Below are positions 36,554 through 45,217 of a stretch of 64,000 bases of DNA, piece after piece. The stretch is from contig NZ_JAFLRG010000002.1 of assembly GCF_017315725.1 (NCBI RefSeq), forward strand, positions 1,550,001-1,614,000. Reading direction: 5' to 3'. Within the stretch, counting starts at the first letter, position 1, and each line of letters opens with the position of its first letter. A program made the position numbers and the translations under genes. The notes beneath the pieces are model-generated. The model was not told the DNA's origin. It ran no database searches and saw only the letters and a list, made by a program, of their open reading frames with translations. This stretch comes from Trinickia acidisoli. GTDB lineage: Bacteria; Pseudomonadota; Gammaproteobacteria; Burkholderiales; Burkholderiaceae.

Positions 36554-36948
36554 AGCTGCGCCGCTCGCGCGTCTCCAAACTAGGGCGCATCGAGATCATC
36601 CCGATGATCGACGTCATGTTCTTCTTGCTCGCGACGTTCATGCTCGCCTCGCTCGCCATGCAGCGGCTCGACAGCGTGCGGATCGATCTACCGCAAGGGC
36701 AGGCACAATCACTTGCGCTCGATCGGCCGCTCACGCTGTCGATCGAGCGCACCAATACGATCTATGTCGACCGCCGGCGCGTAGCGCTCGAACAAGTTGC
36801 GGCGGTCGTGGCGCGGCTACTGCCTTCGAACCATGAAGTCGTGATGGCGGCCGACGCCGCGGCTTCCAACGGCGTGGTCGTCCAGGCGATGCTCGCGGCG
36901 CGCAAGGGTGGCGCGGAACATTTTCTCGTGGCCGTTCATCGTGAGTAA
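36550..36948 (+). CDS. exbD: ExbD/TolR family protein
   Basis: The 132-aa protein has one N-terminal helix carrying the essential protonatable aspartate (IIPMIDVMFFLLATFM, Asp about residue 20) and a periplasmic domain (RIDLPQGQAQSLALDRPLTL). It pairs with the upstream ExbB, whose stop overlaps its ATG. A following tonB gene overlaps its 3' end. Confidence 0.93.
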   Translation: MKLRRSRVSKLGRIEIIPMIDVMFFLLATFMLASLAMQRLDSVRIDLPQGQAQSLALDRPLTLSIERTNTIYVDRRRVALEQVAAVVARLLPSNHEVVMAADAAASNGVVVQAMLAARKGGAEHFLVAVHRE

Positions 36949-37732
36949 AACGCGTCTGGCCGCGCGTGCAGCATTGGGAAGCGACGGCTATCGAGTGCGA
37001 CTGCTGATCGCAACGGGAATCGCGGGTACGCTGTGGCTTTTCTCGCTCGCTTACTTCGGTGTGCTGCTCTCGTCGAATCATCGACCGCAGCCCCCACGGC
37101 CACCGCGGAAGCCACTGCCGCTCGACATGCGCCTCGTCGAATTGCCCCCGCCCGTCGCCGAACAACGCGAGCAGACCGACGCTGCGCACATCGCACAGCG
37201 AACGCCCATGCTCGATCGTCTTCACCCCAACGCACAGCCTATGCCCCCTGCGCGCACGCAGCATGTCGCACGGCCATCGACCCCTTCGATCGCGCCCCCC
37301 ACTACCGCACCGAGCAACGTGCAGCCGACAACGAGAAGCGACCATCCTGCGGTTCAACCGCAGGCAGCGCAATCGCCTCACACTGCCGACGTACCGGATC
37401 AAAAAGCCGATACGTCCAACAACAATCCGCCGTCATCCGCCGGCGCGTTCCATACCGAGCCGACGAGCCGTCCGGCTCAATTGCGCTCGCAGCCATTGCC
37501 GGCATTGCCCGACGATCTGCGCGAGCAAGCGTATCAGGCGGCTGCGTTGGCGCGTTTCGTGATTCACCCTGATGGAACGTTCGACGTCGAACTCGTCAAA
37601 CCCACGCCTTATCCGCGGTTGAACGGCATCTTGCTGGAAGCGCTTCGCAAATGGCAATTCACCCCGGCTACGGAAAACGGCCGCGCGGTCGAAAGCCGTC
37701 AACAGGTACGCGTGCATTTCGATGTTCAGTGA
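36941..37732 (+). CDS. tonB: TonB-like energy transducer
   Basis: From the GTG at 36941 the protein has 263 aa. A cytoplasmic start leads to one transmembrane helix (LLIATGIAGTLWLFSLAYFG), a periplasmic Pro-rich linker (PQPPRPPRKPLPLDMR, then PSTPSIAPPTTAPS), and a C-terminal TonB domain (ARFVIHPDGTFDVELVKPTP, LLEALRKWQFTPAT). An earlier GTG at 36908 would overlap exbD by 41 bp; neither has a good ribosome site. It closes the receptor-exbBD-tonB operon, so this receptor probably has a dedicated energy source. Confidence 0.9.
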   Translation: MSKTRLAARAALGSDGYRVRLLIATGIAGTLWLFSLAYFGVLLSSNHRPQPPRPPRKPLPLDMRLVELPPPVAEQREQTDAAHIAQRTPMLDRLHPNAQPMPPARTQHVARPSTPSIAPPTTAPSNVQPTTRSDHPAVQPQAAQSPHTADVPDQKADTSNNNPPSSAGAFHTEPTSRPAQLRSQPLPALPDDLREQAYQAAALARFVIHPDGTFDVELVKPTPYPRLNGILLEALRKWQFTPATENGRAVESRQQVRVHFDVQ

Positions 37733-37956
37733 TGGCGACATCGGGCAAGATGCAGCTCGACGATCGCGCCGATATGCTCGCGGACGAATGCGGATCGAGC
37801 GATCGCTTCGGCGCACCCAATGATGCAATTCGCCGTTGACGGTTAAAATGCCGGAGCTTTGCATTCGCCGTCGAATCGTCGCCGAAACACAGATACTCCG
37901 GTACGCCGATAAGCCAATGCAGCGACCGAACGTCACCCCATTTCGGAGAACAACGC

Positions 37957-38661
37957 GTGAACGCCCTTTCCGCCTTCCCCATTACACGTAAATGGCCGGC
38001 TCAGCACCCCGAGCGCATTCAGCTCTACTCGCTGCCCACGCCGAACGGCGTCAAAGTGTCGATCATGCTCGAAGAGACGGGGTTGCCGTACGAACCGCAT
38101 CTCGTGCGCTTCGATGCGAACGATCAGATGTCGCAGGAGTTTCGCTCGCTGAATCCGAACAACAAGATTCCGGCCATCATCGATCCGAACGGGCCGGGCG
38201 CAAAGCCGCTCGCACTGTTCGAATCGGGCGCGATCCTGATTTACTTGGCCGACAAGAGCCGCAAGTTCATGCCGCTCGACGAAGCGAGCCGCTATGAAAC
38301 GATTCAGTGGCTGATGTTCCAAATGGGAGGCATCGGCCCGATGTTCGGCCAAGTGGGCTTCTTCAACAAGTTTGCCGGCAAGGACTACGAAGACAAACGT
38401 CCGCGCGATCGCTACGTGGCCGAAGCGCGACGGCTGCTCGGCGTGCTCAACGATCGGCTTTGCGAGCGTCAATGGATCATGGGCGACGGCTACACGATCG
38501 CCGACATCGCAACGTTCCCGTGGATACGCAATCTCGTCGGATTTTACGAAGCGGGAGAGATCGTCGGCTTCGCCGATTTTCCGCACGTCAAGCGCGCGCT
38601 CGACGTGTTCGTCGCGAGGCCCGCCGTGATTCGGGGCCTCGATATTCCCCGCCGGGGGTAA
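37957..38661 (+). CDS. Glutathione S-transferase (YghU/YfcG-like)
   Basis: The 234-aa protein has an N-terminal thioredoxin-like domain (IQLYSLPTPNGVKVSIMLEE, NPNNKIPAIIDP, FESGAILIYLAD) and a C-terminal helical domain (TIADIATFPWIRNL). The TPNG in place of the usual catalytic Ser/Cys region is typical of the Nu-class YghU/YfcG proteins, which reduce disulfides using glutathione. The GTG start is supported by GGAGA six bases upstream. It stands alone, 224 bp after tonB; that gap holds nothing recognisable. Confidence 0.93.
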   Translation: MNALSAFPITRKWPAQHPERIQLYSLPTPNGVKVSIMLEETGLPYEPHLVRFDANDQMSQEFRSLNPNNKIPAIIDPNGPGAKPLALFESGAILIYLADKSRKFMPLDEASRYETIQWLMFQMGGIGPMFGQVGFFNKFAGKDYEDKRPRDRYVAEARRLLGVLNDRLCERQWIMGDGYTIADIATFPWIRNLVGFYEAGEIVGFADFPHVKRALDVFVARPAVIRGLDIPRRG

Positions 38662-38763
38662 GCGCAGGCGTGTGCTTCACTGTCTAGCGACTGAGCGCGA
38701 TCCCGAGATCGTCTCGATCCGCGCGATGAAGACGAGCGCCTTCCCGCCGGAGGGTTGCGCCGA

Positions 38764-39009
38764 TCATTGCACCTGTGCCTGCGCTGCTTGGCGCTGCGCT
38801 GCTTTCTTTTCCTGTTCGTGCTTCTTCGCGAGATGGTGCCCGACGACGCATCCGCCGACGGCACCGACAACCGCATGGTGTCCCGCATAGTGGCCTGCCA
38901 CGCCGCCGACGACCGCACCTTTCAAACAGCCTGCCGCGTGCGCGGTCCCAGCCGTTGAAAGCGCGAGCAGCGCAGATAACAAAAGGGCTTTCGTTCCAGT
39001 GGTTTTCAT
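38764..39009 (-). CDS. Small exported glycine-zipper protein
   Basis: The 81-aa product has a clear signal peptide (MKTTGTKALLLSALLALSTA, cleaved after AHA). It is followed by a Gly/His/Val-rich zipper (GAVVGGVAGHYAGHHAVVGA) and a charged Lys/Gln/Ala tail. Such proteins are periplasmic or outer-membrane associated and often of unknown function. The second ATG of an ATGATG pair is used because AAGGTG is then 6 bases upstream. Several histidines in the zipper repeat are noteworthy but not enough to infer metal binding. Confidence 0.8.
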   Translation of the reverse strand: MKTTGTKALLLSALLALSTAGTAHAAGCLKGAVVGGVAGHYAGHHAVVGAVGGCVVGHHLAKKHEQEKKAAQRQAAQAQVQ

Positions 39010-39135
39010 CATCGACACCTTGTGGTTGAGTCGCCCGAACATTGGGGCATGAATCGCGATTTCAAGCTAACACAAGGCGATGCATGAGCGACATTCTGAT
39101 TACCGCCTACCCATGCGCTCCACAAACGTCTTCAT

Positions 39136-41115
39136 TCATCGCACCACGTTGAGCTTGCGCCACAGTGTTGTCTTGCTGATCCCCAGCGCCTGGCAGGCCG
39201 CATCGCGATCGCCGTTGCAAGCCGCGAGCGCAGCGCGAATCTCGTCCGCTTCGACGTGCCGGCTTCGCTCGCGCAGGGTCTTCGCGTCGGCTCGACCGTT
39301 TTGCGCGCTGACGTCACCCGCGAACCATTCCGGTGCGATCGTGCGCATCGTGTCGACGTCGAGCAGCGGCACGCCACCGTTCGACGTTTCGACGTCGGCC
39401 AACTCGACCACGATCCGCTCGATGACGTTCTGCAACTCGCGCACATTGCCGGGCCACGCATAGCGGCACAGTGCATCTTCGACACCAGCCAGCACGCGCG
39501 CAGCCGTCTCGCCACTGCGAATGCGTGCTGCCAAACGCGATTCACGCCGCACGGCCTGCATGAACAGCGCCACGGCAAGCGGCATGATGTCGTCGGCCCG
39601 CTCGCGCAACGGCGGCAACGCCATGCTCAAAATGTTCAAGCGATAGTAAAGATCGGCACGAAAAGTCCCGCTCGCGATGCGCTCGGTCAACGCCCCATGC
39701 GTCGCAGCGACGACGCGAATGTCGACGCGCGTAGGCTCCGTCGAGCCGAGCCGCACCACCTCCCTCTCCTGCAACACGCGCAACAGGCGGCTCTGCAGCG
39801 GCAACGGCATCTCGCCGATTTCGTCGAGGAACAGCGTGCCGCGGTGAGCCGCCTCGATCAAGCCGGCCTTGCCGCCTTTGCGCGCGCCCGTAAATGCGCC
39901 CTCTTCATAGCCGAACAACTCGCTTTCGAGCAACGCTTCGGGAAACGCCCCGCAATTGATCGCGACGAAAGGAAACTCACGCCGCGCACTGAGCCGGTGA
40001 ATACTTTGCGCCACCATCTCCTTGCCCGTGCCGCTTTCGCCGAGCACGAGCACCGTCGCATCGGATTTGGCGTAGCGCTTCACCAGTGTCTTCACGCGCT
40101 GCATCGATGCGCTCTCGCCCACCAGATCGTCGAGCCGATATCGCGCCGAGAATTGATGCGTCAACTGCTTCGATCGCAAAGTCCGATCGAGCCGTTCGAC
40201 CGCGCGCGATTCTTGAAACGTCAGCACCGCGCCATCTTCCCCGCTGTCGCCGGCAAGCGGGCCGCGATGCACGAGATAGCTGACACCGCGAATCGAAGCG
40301 AGCACGTCGCCGTCGGCATCGGGCAACGAACGCGCGAGATCGGGCGCAAGCTCCGCCAGCGGCCGGCCAACGGCACCGGCCGCATCGATGCTGAGCGCGT
40401 CGGCCAGCCGCCGATTGATCGCCTCGACGCGGCCGTTCGCATCGAGCGCCACCACACCGTCGCGCAAATGCTGCAGCAAGTTGTCGATGTGCCGGCGACG
40501 CTTCGCTTCGACGCGCGTCGCCTCCGCCAAATCGAGCGCGGCGTCGAATGCGCGCCGTATCGACGCATGCGAATAAAGGAAGACGCTGTCGATGCCGGCC
40601 GCCGCCGCCAAGTCAGCGATGAGGCCCGGCCCGACGATCGCGCCGACACCGCGCTCGCGCAGCGCATGCACGCAAGCGTCGGCGTCCTCGGCAGAGCGAT
40701 ACGACGCGAAGACGACGTCGAGTCCGTATGCCGCCACGAAATCACGCACTTCCTGCGGCGTCTCGCCCGGGCTGACGAGCGCGACTTGCCGCTCGCCCTG
40801 CCGCCGCGCCCGCGCAAGCGACTGCATGACGTCGAATCCGGTCGGATTGATCTGCACGACCGGAACCGAGAGACGCGTCTTCAGGTACGCAGCATTCGAT
40901 CCGCCCGCGACGATGACGTCAGGGCGCCTCGCCCCACCCGCATCGACTTCGCGCACGGCATCGTCATAAGCGCGCGAAATCACGCGTAGATCGGCGCGCT
41001 CCTCGTATTCGCCCGCGATTTCGAACAAGAGATCGCGCAGCCGGCTAATGCCGAATGCCCAGATCCGCGGGCGCGGAAGCACTTCGAATGAATGATCGGA
41101 AGGAAGACGGCTCAC
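39136..41115 (-). CDS. prpR: Sigma-54-dependent propionate catabolism activator PrpR
   Basis: The 659-aa enhancer-binding protein has an N-terminal PrpR sensor domain (residues about 15-200, VIVAGGSNAAYLKTRLSVPV), a PAS-like segment (about 210-300), and an AAA+ domain (GESGTGKE near 350, GAFTGARKGG, LFLDEIGEMP). A Fis-type helix-turn-helix closes it (AACQALGISKTTLWRKLN). It senses 2-methylcitrate in known systems and activates the divergent prp operon with sigma-54 RNA polymerase. The 202-bp divergent gap holds both a 9-1-9 palindrome and a GG-N10-GC promoter, matching this role. Confidence 0.96.
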   Translation of the reverse strand: MSRLPSDHSFEVLPRPRIWAFGISRLRDLLFEIAGEYEERADLRVISRAYDDAVREVDAGGARRPDVIVAGGSNAAYLKTRLSVPVVQINPTGFDVMQSLARARRQGERQVALVSPGETPQEVRDFVAAYGLDVVFASYRSAEDADACVHALRERGVGAIVGPGLIADLAAAAGIDSVFLYSHASIRRAFDAALDLAEATRVEAKRRRHIDNLLQHLRDGVVALDANGRVEAINRRLADALSIDAAGAVGRPLAELAPDLARSLPDADGDVLASIRGVSYLVHRGPLAGDSGEDGAVLTFQESRAVERLDRTLRSKQLTHQFSARYRLDDLVGESASMQRVKTLVKRYAKSDATVLVLGESGTGKEMVAQSIHRLSARREFPFVAINCGAFPEALLESELFGYEEGAFTGARKGGKAGLIEAAHRGTLFLDEIGEMPLPLQSRLLRVLQEREVVRLGSTEPTRVDIRVVAATHGALTERIASGTFRADLYYRLNILSMALPPLRERADDIMPLAVALFMQAVRRESRLAARIRSGETAARVLAGVEDALCRYAWPGNVRELQNVIERIVVELADVETSNGGVPLLDVDTMRTIAPEWFAGDVSAQNGRADAKTLRERSRHVEADEIRAALAACNGDRDAACQALGISKTTLWRKLNVVR

Positions 41116-41180
41116 AGAGCAACTCCGTCGGTGGATAGCGCAGGCATGCGCAGCCGTATTATGCTCGCGACGGTTCTATT

Positions 41181-41199
41181 ATGAAATCGTCGATTTCAT
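41181..41199. promoter_or_regulatory. Candidate PrpR upstream activating site
   Basis: ATGAAATCG-T-CGATTTCAT is a perfect 9-1-9 palindrome about 75 bp upstream of the -24 element. An overlapping TTTCA-TTTT-TGAAA follows. Position and symmetry suit binding of a dimeric or multimeric enhancer-binding protein. Confidence 0.6.
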
Positions 41200-41272
41200 T
41201 TTTGAAATAACATGGACGAACCAACGATGATCTGCTCCATAAGAATCAAGGGCTTAACAGGGATCGCACCAC

Positions 41273-41290
41273 CTGGTCCGCACCTTGCTC
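41273..41290 (+). promoter_or_regulatory. Sigma-54 (-24/-12) promoter of the prp operon
   Basis: CTGGTCCGCACCTTGCTC has GG at 41275-41276 and GC at 41287-41288, exactly ten bases apart, and TTGC at the -12 element. Transcription should start near 41300, which rules out any prpB start before that point. Confidence 0.75.
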
Positions 41291-41317
41291 TATGGGTACA
41301 CCTTTCTGGGAGCCAAC

Positions 41318-42214
41318 GTGAATACAGGTAATCAGCAACCCATGCGTGCCGGCGCGGCGTTCCGCGCGGCCGTCGCCGGCGAGCAGCCGCTGCAGGTCGT
41401 CGGCGCGATCACCGCCTATGCCGCCAAGATGGCGCAAGCCACCGGCTTCAAGGCCGTCTACTTGTCCGGCGGCGGCGTGGCCGCGAACTCGCTGGGCATC
41501 CCCGATCTGGGCATCAGCACGATGGAAGACGTGCTCATCGACGCGCGCCGCATCACCGACGCCTGCTCCCTGCCCCTGCTCGTGGACATCGACACCGGCT
41601 GGGGCGGCGCCTTCAACATCGCCCGCACCATCCGCTCGTTCATCAAGGCCGGCGTCGCCGCCGTGCACCTCGAAGATCAAGTCGGACAAAAGCGTTGCGG
41701 CCATCGCCCCGGCAAGGAATGCGTGCCCAAGGAGGAGATGGTCGATCGCGTGAAGGCAGCCGTCGATGCGCGCACCGACGATCAATTCGTCATCATGGCC
41801 CGCACCGATGCCGCGGCGTCCGAGGGGATCGATGCGGCCATCGAGCGCGCCCTCGCCTATGTCGAAGCCGGCGCGGATATGATCTTCCCCGAGGCGATGC
41901 GCACGCTGGACGACTACCGCAAGTTCAAAACCGCGGTCAAAGTGCCGATCCTCGCGAACCTGACCGAATTCGGCGCGACGCCGCTCTTTACGCTCGATGA
42001 GCTCAAGACGGTCGACGTCGATATCGCGCTCTATTGCTGCGGCGCCTATCGCGCGATGAACGCGGCGGCGCTCAACTTCTACGAGACGGTGCGCCGCGAC
42101 GGCACGCAAAAAGCCGCCGTGCCGACGATGCAAACGCGCGACGATCTATACCAGTACCTCGGCTATCACGCGTACGAAGACAAACTCGACGCGCTCTTCG
42201 CCGCTAAGAAGTAA
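41318..42214 (+). CDS. prpB: 2-Methylisocitrate lyase
   Basis: The 298-aa enzyme of the isocitrate lyase/PEP mutase superfamily cleaves 2-methylisocitrate to pyruvate and succinate, the last step of the methylcitrate cycle. The hallmark is KRCGHRPGKE (about residue 125), with the catalytic Cys; YLSGGGVAANSLGIPDLG and EDQVGQKRCGH also match. The GTG at 41318 is chosen because GGGAG lies 5-6 bases upstream and the position is just past the sigma-54 transcription start; an ATG at 41342 is an alternative. It is the first gene of the operon. Confidence 0.95.
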   Translation: MNTGNQQPMRAGAAFRAAVAGEQPLQVVGAITAYAAKMAQATGFKAVYLSGGGVAANSLGIPDLGISTMEDVLIDARRITDACSLPLLVDIDTGWGGAFNIARTIRSFIKAGVAAVHLEDQVGQKRCGHRPGKECVPKEEMVDRVKAAVDARTDDQFVIMARTDAAASEGIDAAIERALAYVEAGADMIFPEAMRTLDDYRKFKTAVKVPILANLTEFGATPLFTLDELKTVDVDIALYCCGAYRAMNAAALNFYETVRRDGTQKAAVPTMQTRDDLYQYLGYHAYEDKLDALFAAKK

Positions 42215-42249
42215 TCATTAATTCGACTCTCGAAGCTGGAGACAACACC

Positions 42250-43416
42250 ATGAGTGAAGCAGTGAAGGAAGCGCCGGCCGCCGGCACGTTCAAGCCGAAG
42301 AAGTCGGTCGCGCTTTCGGGGGTGAGCGCGGGCAATACGGCGCTTTGCACGGTCGGCCGCACGGGCAACGACTTGCACTACCGCGGCTACGACATTCTCG
42401 ACATCGCCACCACCTGCGAATTCGAGGAGATCGCCTATCTGCTCGTGCACGAAAAGCTGCCGACCGCCGCCGAGCTGACCGCCTACAAGAAGAAGCTGAA
42501 AGCCCTGCGCGGCTTGCCCGCCAACGTGAAAGCCGCACTCGAATGGGTACCCGCTTCGGCCCACCCGATGGACGTGATGCGCACCGGCGTATCGGTGCTC
42601 GGCACGGTGCTGCCCGAGAAAGACGATCACAACGTCGCCGGCGCGCGCGACATCGCCGATCGCTTGATGGCCTCGCTCGGCTCGATGCTGCTGTACTGGT
42701 ACCACTACTCGCACAACGGCCGTCGCATCGAAGTGGAAACCGACGACGATTCGATCGGCGGCCACTTCCTGCACTTGCTGCACGGCAAGGCCCCGTCGAA
42801 AGCCTGGGTGCAGGCGATGCATACCTCGCTGAACCTGTACGCCGAGCACGAATTCAACGCCTCGACGTTCACGGGCCGCGTCATCGCCGGCACGGGCTCG
42901 GACCTCTATTCGGCCATCACGGGCGCGATCGGCGCACTGCGCGGGCCCAAGCACGGCGGCGCGAACGAAGCGGCCTTCGAGATCCAATCGCGCTACGGCT
43001 CGCCCGATGAAGCGGAAGCCGACATTCGCCGCCGCGTCGAGAACAAGGAGGTCGTGATCGGCTTCGGTCACCCCGTCTACACGATTTCCGATCCGCGCAA
43101 CAAGGTCATCAAGGAAATCGCTCACGCGCTCTCGAAAGAAGCCGAAGATACGCGTCTGTTCAATATCGCCGAGCGCCTCGAATCGGTGATGTGGGACGCC
43201 AAGAAGATGTTCCCGAATCTGGACTGGTTCAGCGCGGTGTCGTATCACATGATGGGCGTGCCGACGGCAATGTTCACGCCGCTGTTCGTGATCTCGCGAA
43301 CGGCGGGCTGGAGCGCCCACATCATCGAGCAACGCATCGACAACAAGATCATTCGTCCGAGCGCAAACTACACCGGGCCGGAGAACCTGAAGTTCGTCCC
43401 GATCGGCAAGCGCTGA
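42250..43416 (+). CDS. prpC: 2-Methylcitrate synthase
   Basis: The 388-aa citrate-synthase-family enzyme condenses propionyl-CoA with oxaloacetate. Conserved segments include TALCTVGRTGNDLHYRGYDI, LLYWYHYSHNG, HGGANEAAFEI and GFGHPVYTISDPRN. The catalytic histidines and aspartate of citrate synthase are present. It follows prpB by 35 bp, with GGAG before the ATG. A stable hairpin lies just downstream (43428-43450). Confidence 0.95.
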   Translation: MSEAVKEAPAAGTFKPKKSVALSGVSAGNTALCTVGRTGNDLHYRGYDILDIATTCEFEEIAYLLVHEKLPTAAELTAYKKKLKALRGLPANVKAALEWVPASAHPMDVMRTGVSVLGTVLPEKDDHNVAGARDIADRLMASLGSMLLYWYHYSHNGRRIEVETDDDSIGGHFLHLLHGKAPSKAWVQAMHTSLNLYAEHEFNASTFTGRVIAGTGSDLYSAITGAIGALRGPKHGGANEAAFEIQSRYGSPDEAEADIRRRVENKEVVIGFGHPVYTISDPRNKVIKEIAHALSKEAEDTRLFNIAERLESVMWDAKKMFPNLDWFSAVSYHMMGVPTAMFTPLFVISRTAGWSAHIIEQRIDNKIIRPSANYTGPENLKFVPIGKR

Positions 43417-43427
43417 TCGCGAAAGCA

Positions 43428-43450
43428 GGCCCATGCCTCGTTCATGGGCC
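43428..43450 (+). other. Hairpin between prpC and the acyl-CoA ligase gene
   Basis: GGCCCATG and CATGGGCC form a perfect 8-bp stem with loop CCTCGTT, 12 bp after the prpC stop. There is no T-run, so it may attenuate, protect or process the transcript rather than terminate it. Confidence 0.6.
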
Positions 43451-43484
43451 CTCCGCGGCGGTATAGAGAGGTGGGAGACAAACC

Positions 43485-45128
43485 ATGAGCACACACATGT
43501 ACGAAGCGGGCCTCGGCAAGAACGCCGCGAACTTCGCCGCGCTCACGCCACTCATGTTCATCGAGCGCGCCGCAAGCGTCTATCCGACACGCCTTGCCGT
43601 CGTACACGGCGAGATTCGCCGGACTTGGCAGGAAACCTATGCCCGCACGCGACGCCTTGCATCGGCACTCGCGGCGCGCGGCATCGGGCTCGGCGACACC
43701 GTCGCCGTCATGCTGCCGAATACGCCGGCCATGGTGGAAGCGCATTTCGGCATCCCCATGACCGGCGCCGTGCTCAATACGCTCAATACGCGCCTCGACG
43801 CCGGCACGCTGGCCTTCATGCTCAATCACGGCGAAGCCACGGCCGTGCTGGTGGATCGCGAGTTCTCCGACTTGATGCGCTCCGTGCTGCCGGCCGTCGA
43901 GCGGCCCATCCTCGTCATCGACGTCGACGATACGCAATACACCGGCCCCGGCGAGCGGCTCGGCGAAATCGAGTACGAGGCGTTGCTCGCGGGCGGTGAT
44001 CCCGAATTCGCATGGCAGCCGCCGAGCGACGAATGGAACGCCATCAGCCTGAACTACACGTCTGGGACAACCGGCAATCCGAAGGGCGTCGTCTATCACC
44101 ATCGCGGCGCCTATACCGCTGCAATCAGCAATATCCTCGAATGGGACATGCCCAAGCATGCCGTCTATCTCTGGACGCTGCCCATGTTTCACTGCAACGG
44201 ATGGTGCTTCCCTTGGGCCGTTGCCGCGCGTGCCGGCGTCAACGTCTGCCTGCGCAAGGTCGATGCAAAAGCGATCTTCGATCTCATTCGCGCCGAGCGC
44301 GTCACGCATTACTGCGGCGCGCCGATCGTGCACAACCTGCTCGTCAATGCCCCCGACGAACACAAGACCGGCATCGCGCATCGCGTCAATGCGATGGTGG
44401 CGGGCGCCGCGCCACCTGCCGCGTTGATCGAAAGCCTCGAGCTGCTCGGCTTCGAACTCACGCACGTCTATGGGCTCACTGAAGTGTATGGCCCCGCATC
44501 GGTCTGCCCTCAACAAGACGAATGGCGCACGCTCGACATCGGCGAGCGCGCCCGCCTGAATGCGCGTCAAGGCGTGCGCTATCACCTGCAGGAGGGATGC
44601 GCGGTGCTCGATGCCGACACCATGACACCCGTGCCGTCCGACGGTGAAACGATCGGCGAGGTCATGTTCCGCGGCAACATCGCCATGAAGGGATACTTGA
44701 AGAACCCGACTGCCACGGAAGACGCATTTCGCGGCGGCTGGTTTCATTCGGGCGATCTCGGCGTTGCCTATCCCGACGGCTACATCCGCATCAAGGATCG
44801 CAGCAAGGACATCATCATCTCGGGCGGCGAAAACATTTCGAGCATCGAGATCGAAGACGTTTTGTACCGGCATCCTGCCGTGCTCGCGGTCGCCGTCGTG
44901 GCCAAGCCCGATCCGCGCTGGGGCGAAACGCCTTGCGCGTTCGTCGAACTCAAGGCAGGCGCCACGGCCACGGCTGCCGATTTGATTGCGCATTGCAAGG
45001 CGCATCTCGCCGGCTTCAAGGTACCGCGCGCGATCGAATTCGCCGAATTACCGAAAACGTCGACCGGCAAGATCCAGAAATTCGAGCTACGCAAATTGGC
45101 CAAATCCGTGGCCGCGATCGACATATGA
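43485..45128 (+). CDS. AlkK-like acyl-CoA ligase (AMP-binding) inside the prp operon
   Basis: The 547-aa adenylate-forming enzyme has the P-loop LNYTSGTTGNPKGV near residue 190, VYGLTEVYG near 330, and GWFHSGDLGVAYPDGYI then KTSTGKIQKFEL (catalytic Lys) at the C-terminus. It resembles medium-chain fatty acyl-CoA ligases (AlkK/YngI type) rather than propionyl-CoA ligase PrpE, whose architecture is acetyl-CoA-synthetase-like. Position between prpC and acnD, 68 bp and 89 bp from its neighbours, suggests that it activates propionate or a propionyl-CoA-yielding acid for the cycle, which is inference. AGGTGGGAG precedes the ATG. Confidence 0.92.
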   Translation: MSTHMYEAGLGKNAANFAALTPLMFIERAASVYPTRLAVVHGEIRRTWQETYARTRRLASALAARGIGLGDTVAVMLPNTPAMVEAHFGIPMTGAVLNTLNTRLDAGTLAFMLNHGEATAVLVDREFSDLMRSVLPAVERPILVIDVDDTQYTGPGERLGEIEYEALLAGGDPEFAWQPPSDEWNAISLNYTSGTTGNPKGVVYHHRGAYTAAISNILEWDMPKHAVYLWTLPMFHCNGWCFPWAVAARAGVNVCLRKVDAKAIFDLIRAERVTHYCGAPIVHNLLVNAPDEHKTGIAHRVNAMVAGAAPPAALIESLELLGFELTHVYGLTEVYGPASVCPQQDEWRTLDIGERARLNARQGVRYHLQEGCAVLDADTMTPVPSDGETIGEVMFRGNIAMKGYLKNPTATEDAFRGGWFHSGDLGVAYPDGYIRIKDRSKDIIISGGENISSIEIEDVLYRHPAVLAVAVVAKPDPRWGETPCAFVELKAGATATAADLIAHCKAHLAGFKVPRAIEFAELPKTSTGKIQKFELRKLAKSVAAIDI

Positions 45129-45217
45129 CGTTCGTTCGCATTCCTAAATAAGCTTGACCCCGCCCGTGCCCTGCAACTCGGCGCGGCCGATTTTTACTCG
45201 ATTCCGCTCGATGCCCC

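Noticed and set aside
45152..45217. Short frame reading ARALQLGAADFYSIPLDAP before acnD
   Set aside because: It looks protein-like but is too short to assign and has no start or ribosome site; possibly a remnant at the ligase insertion.
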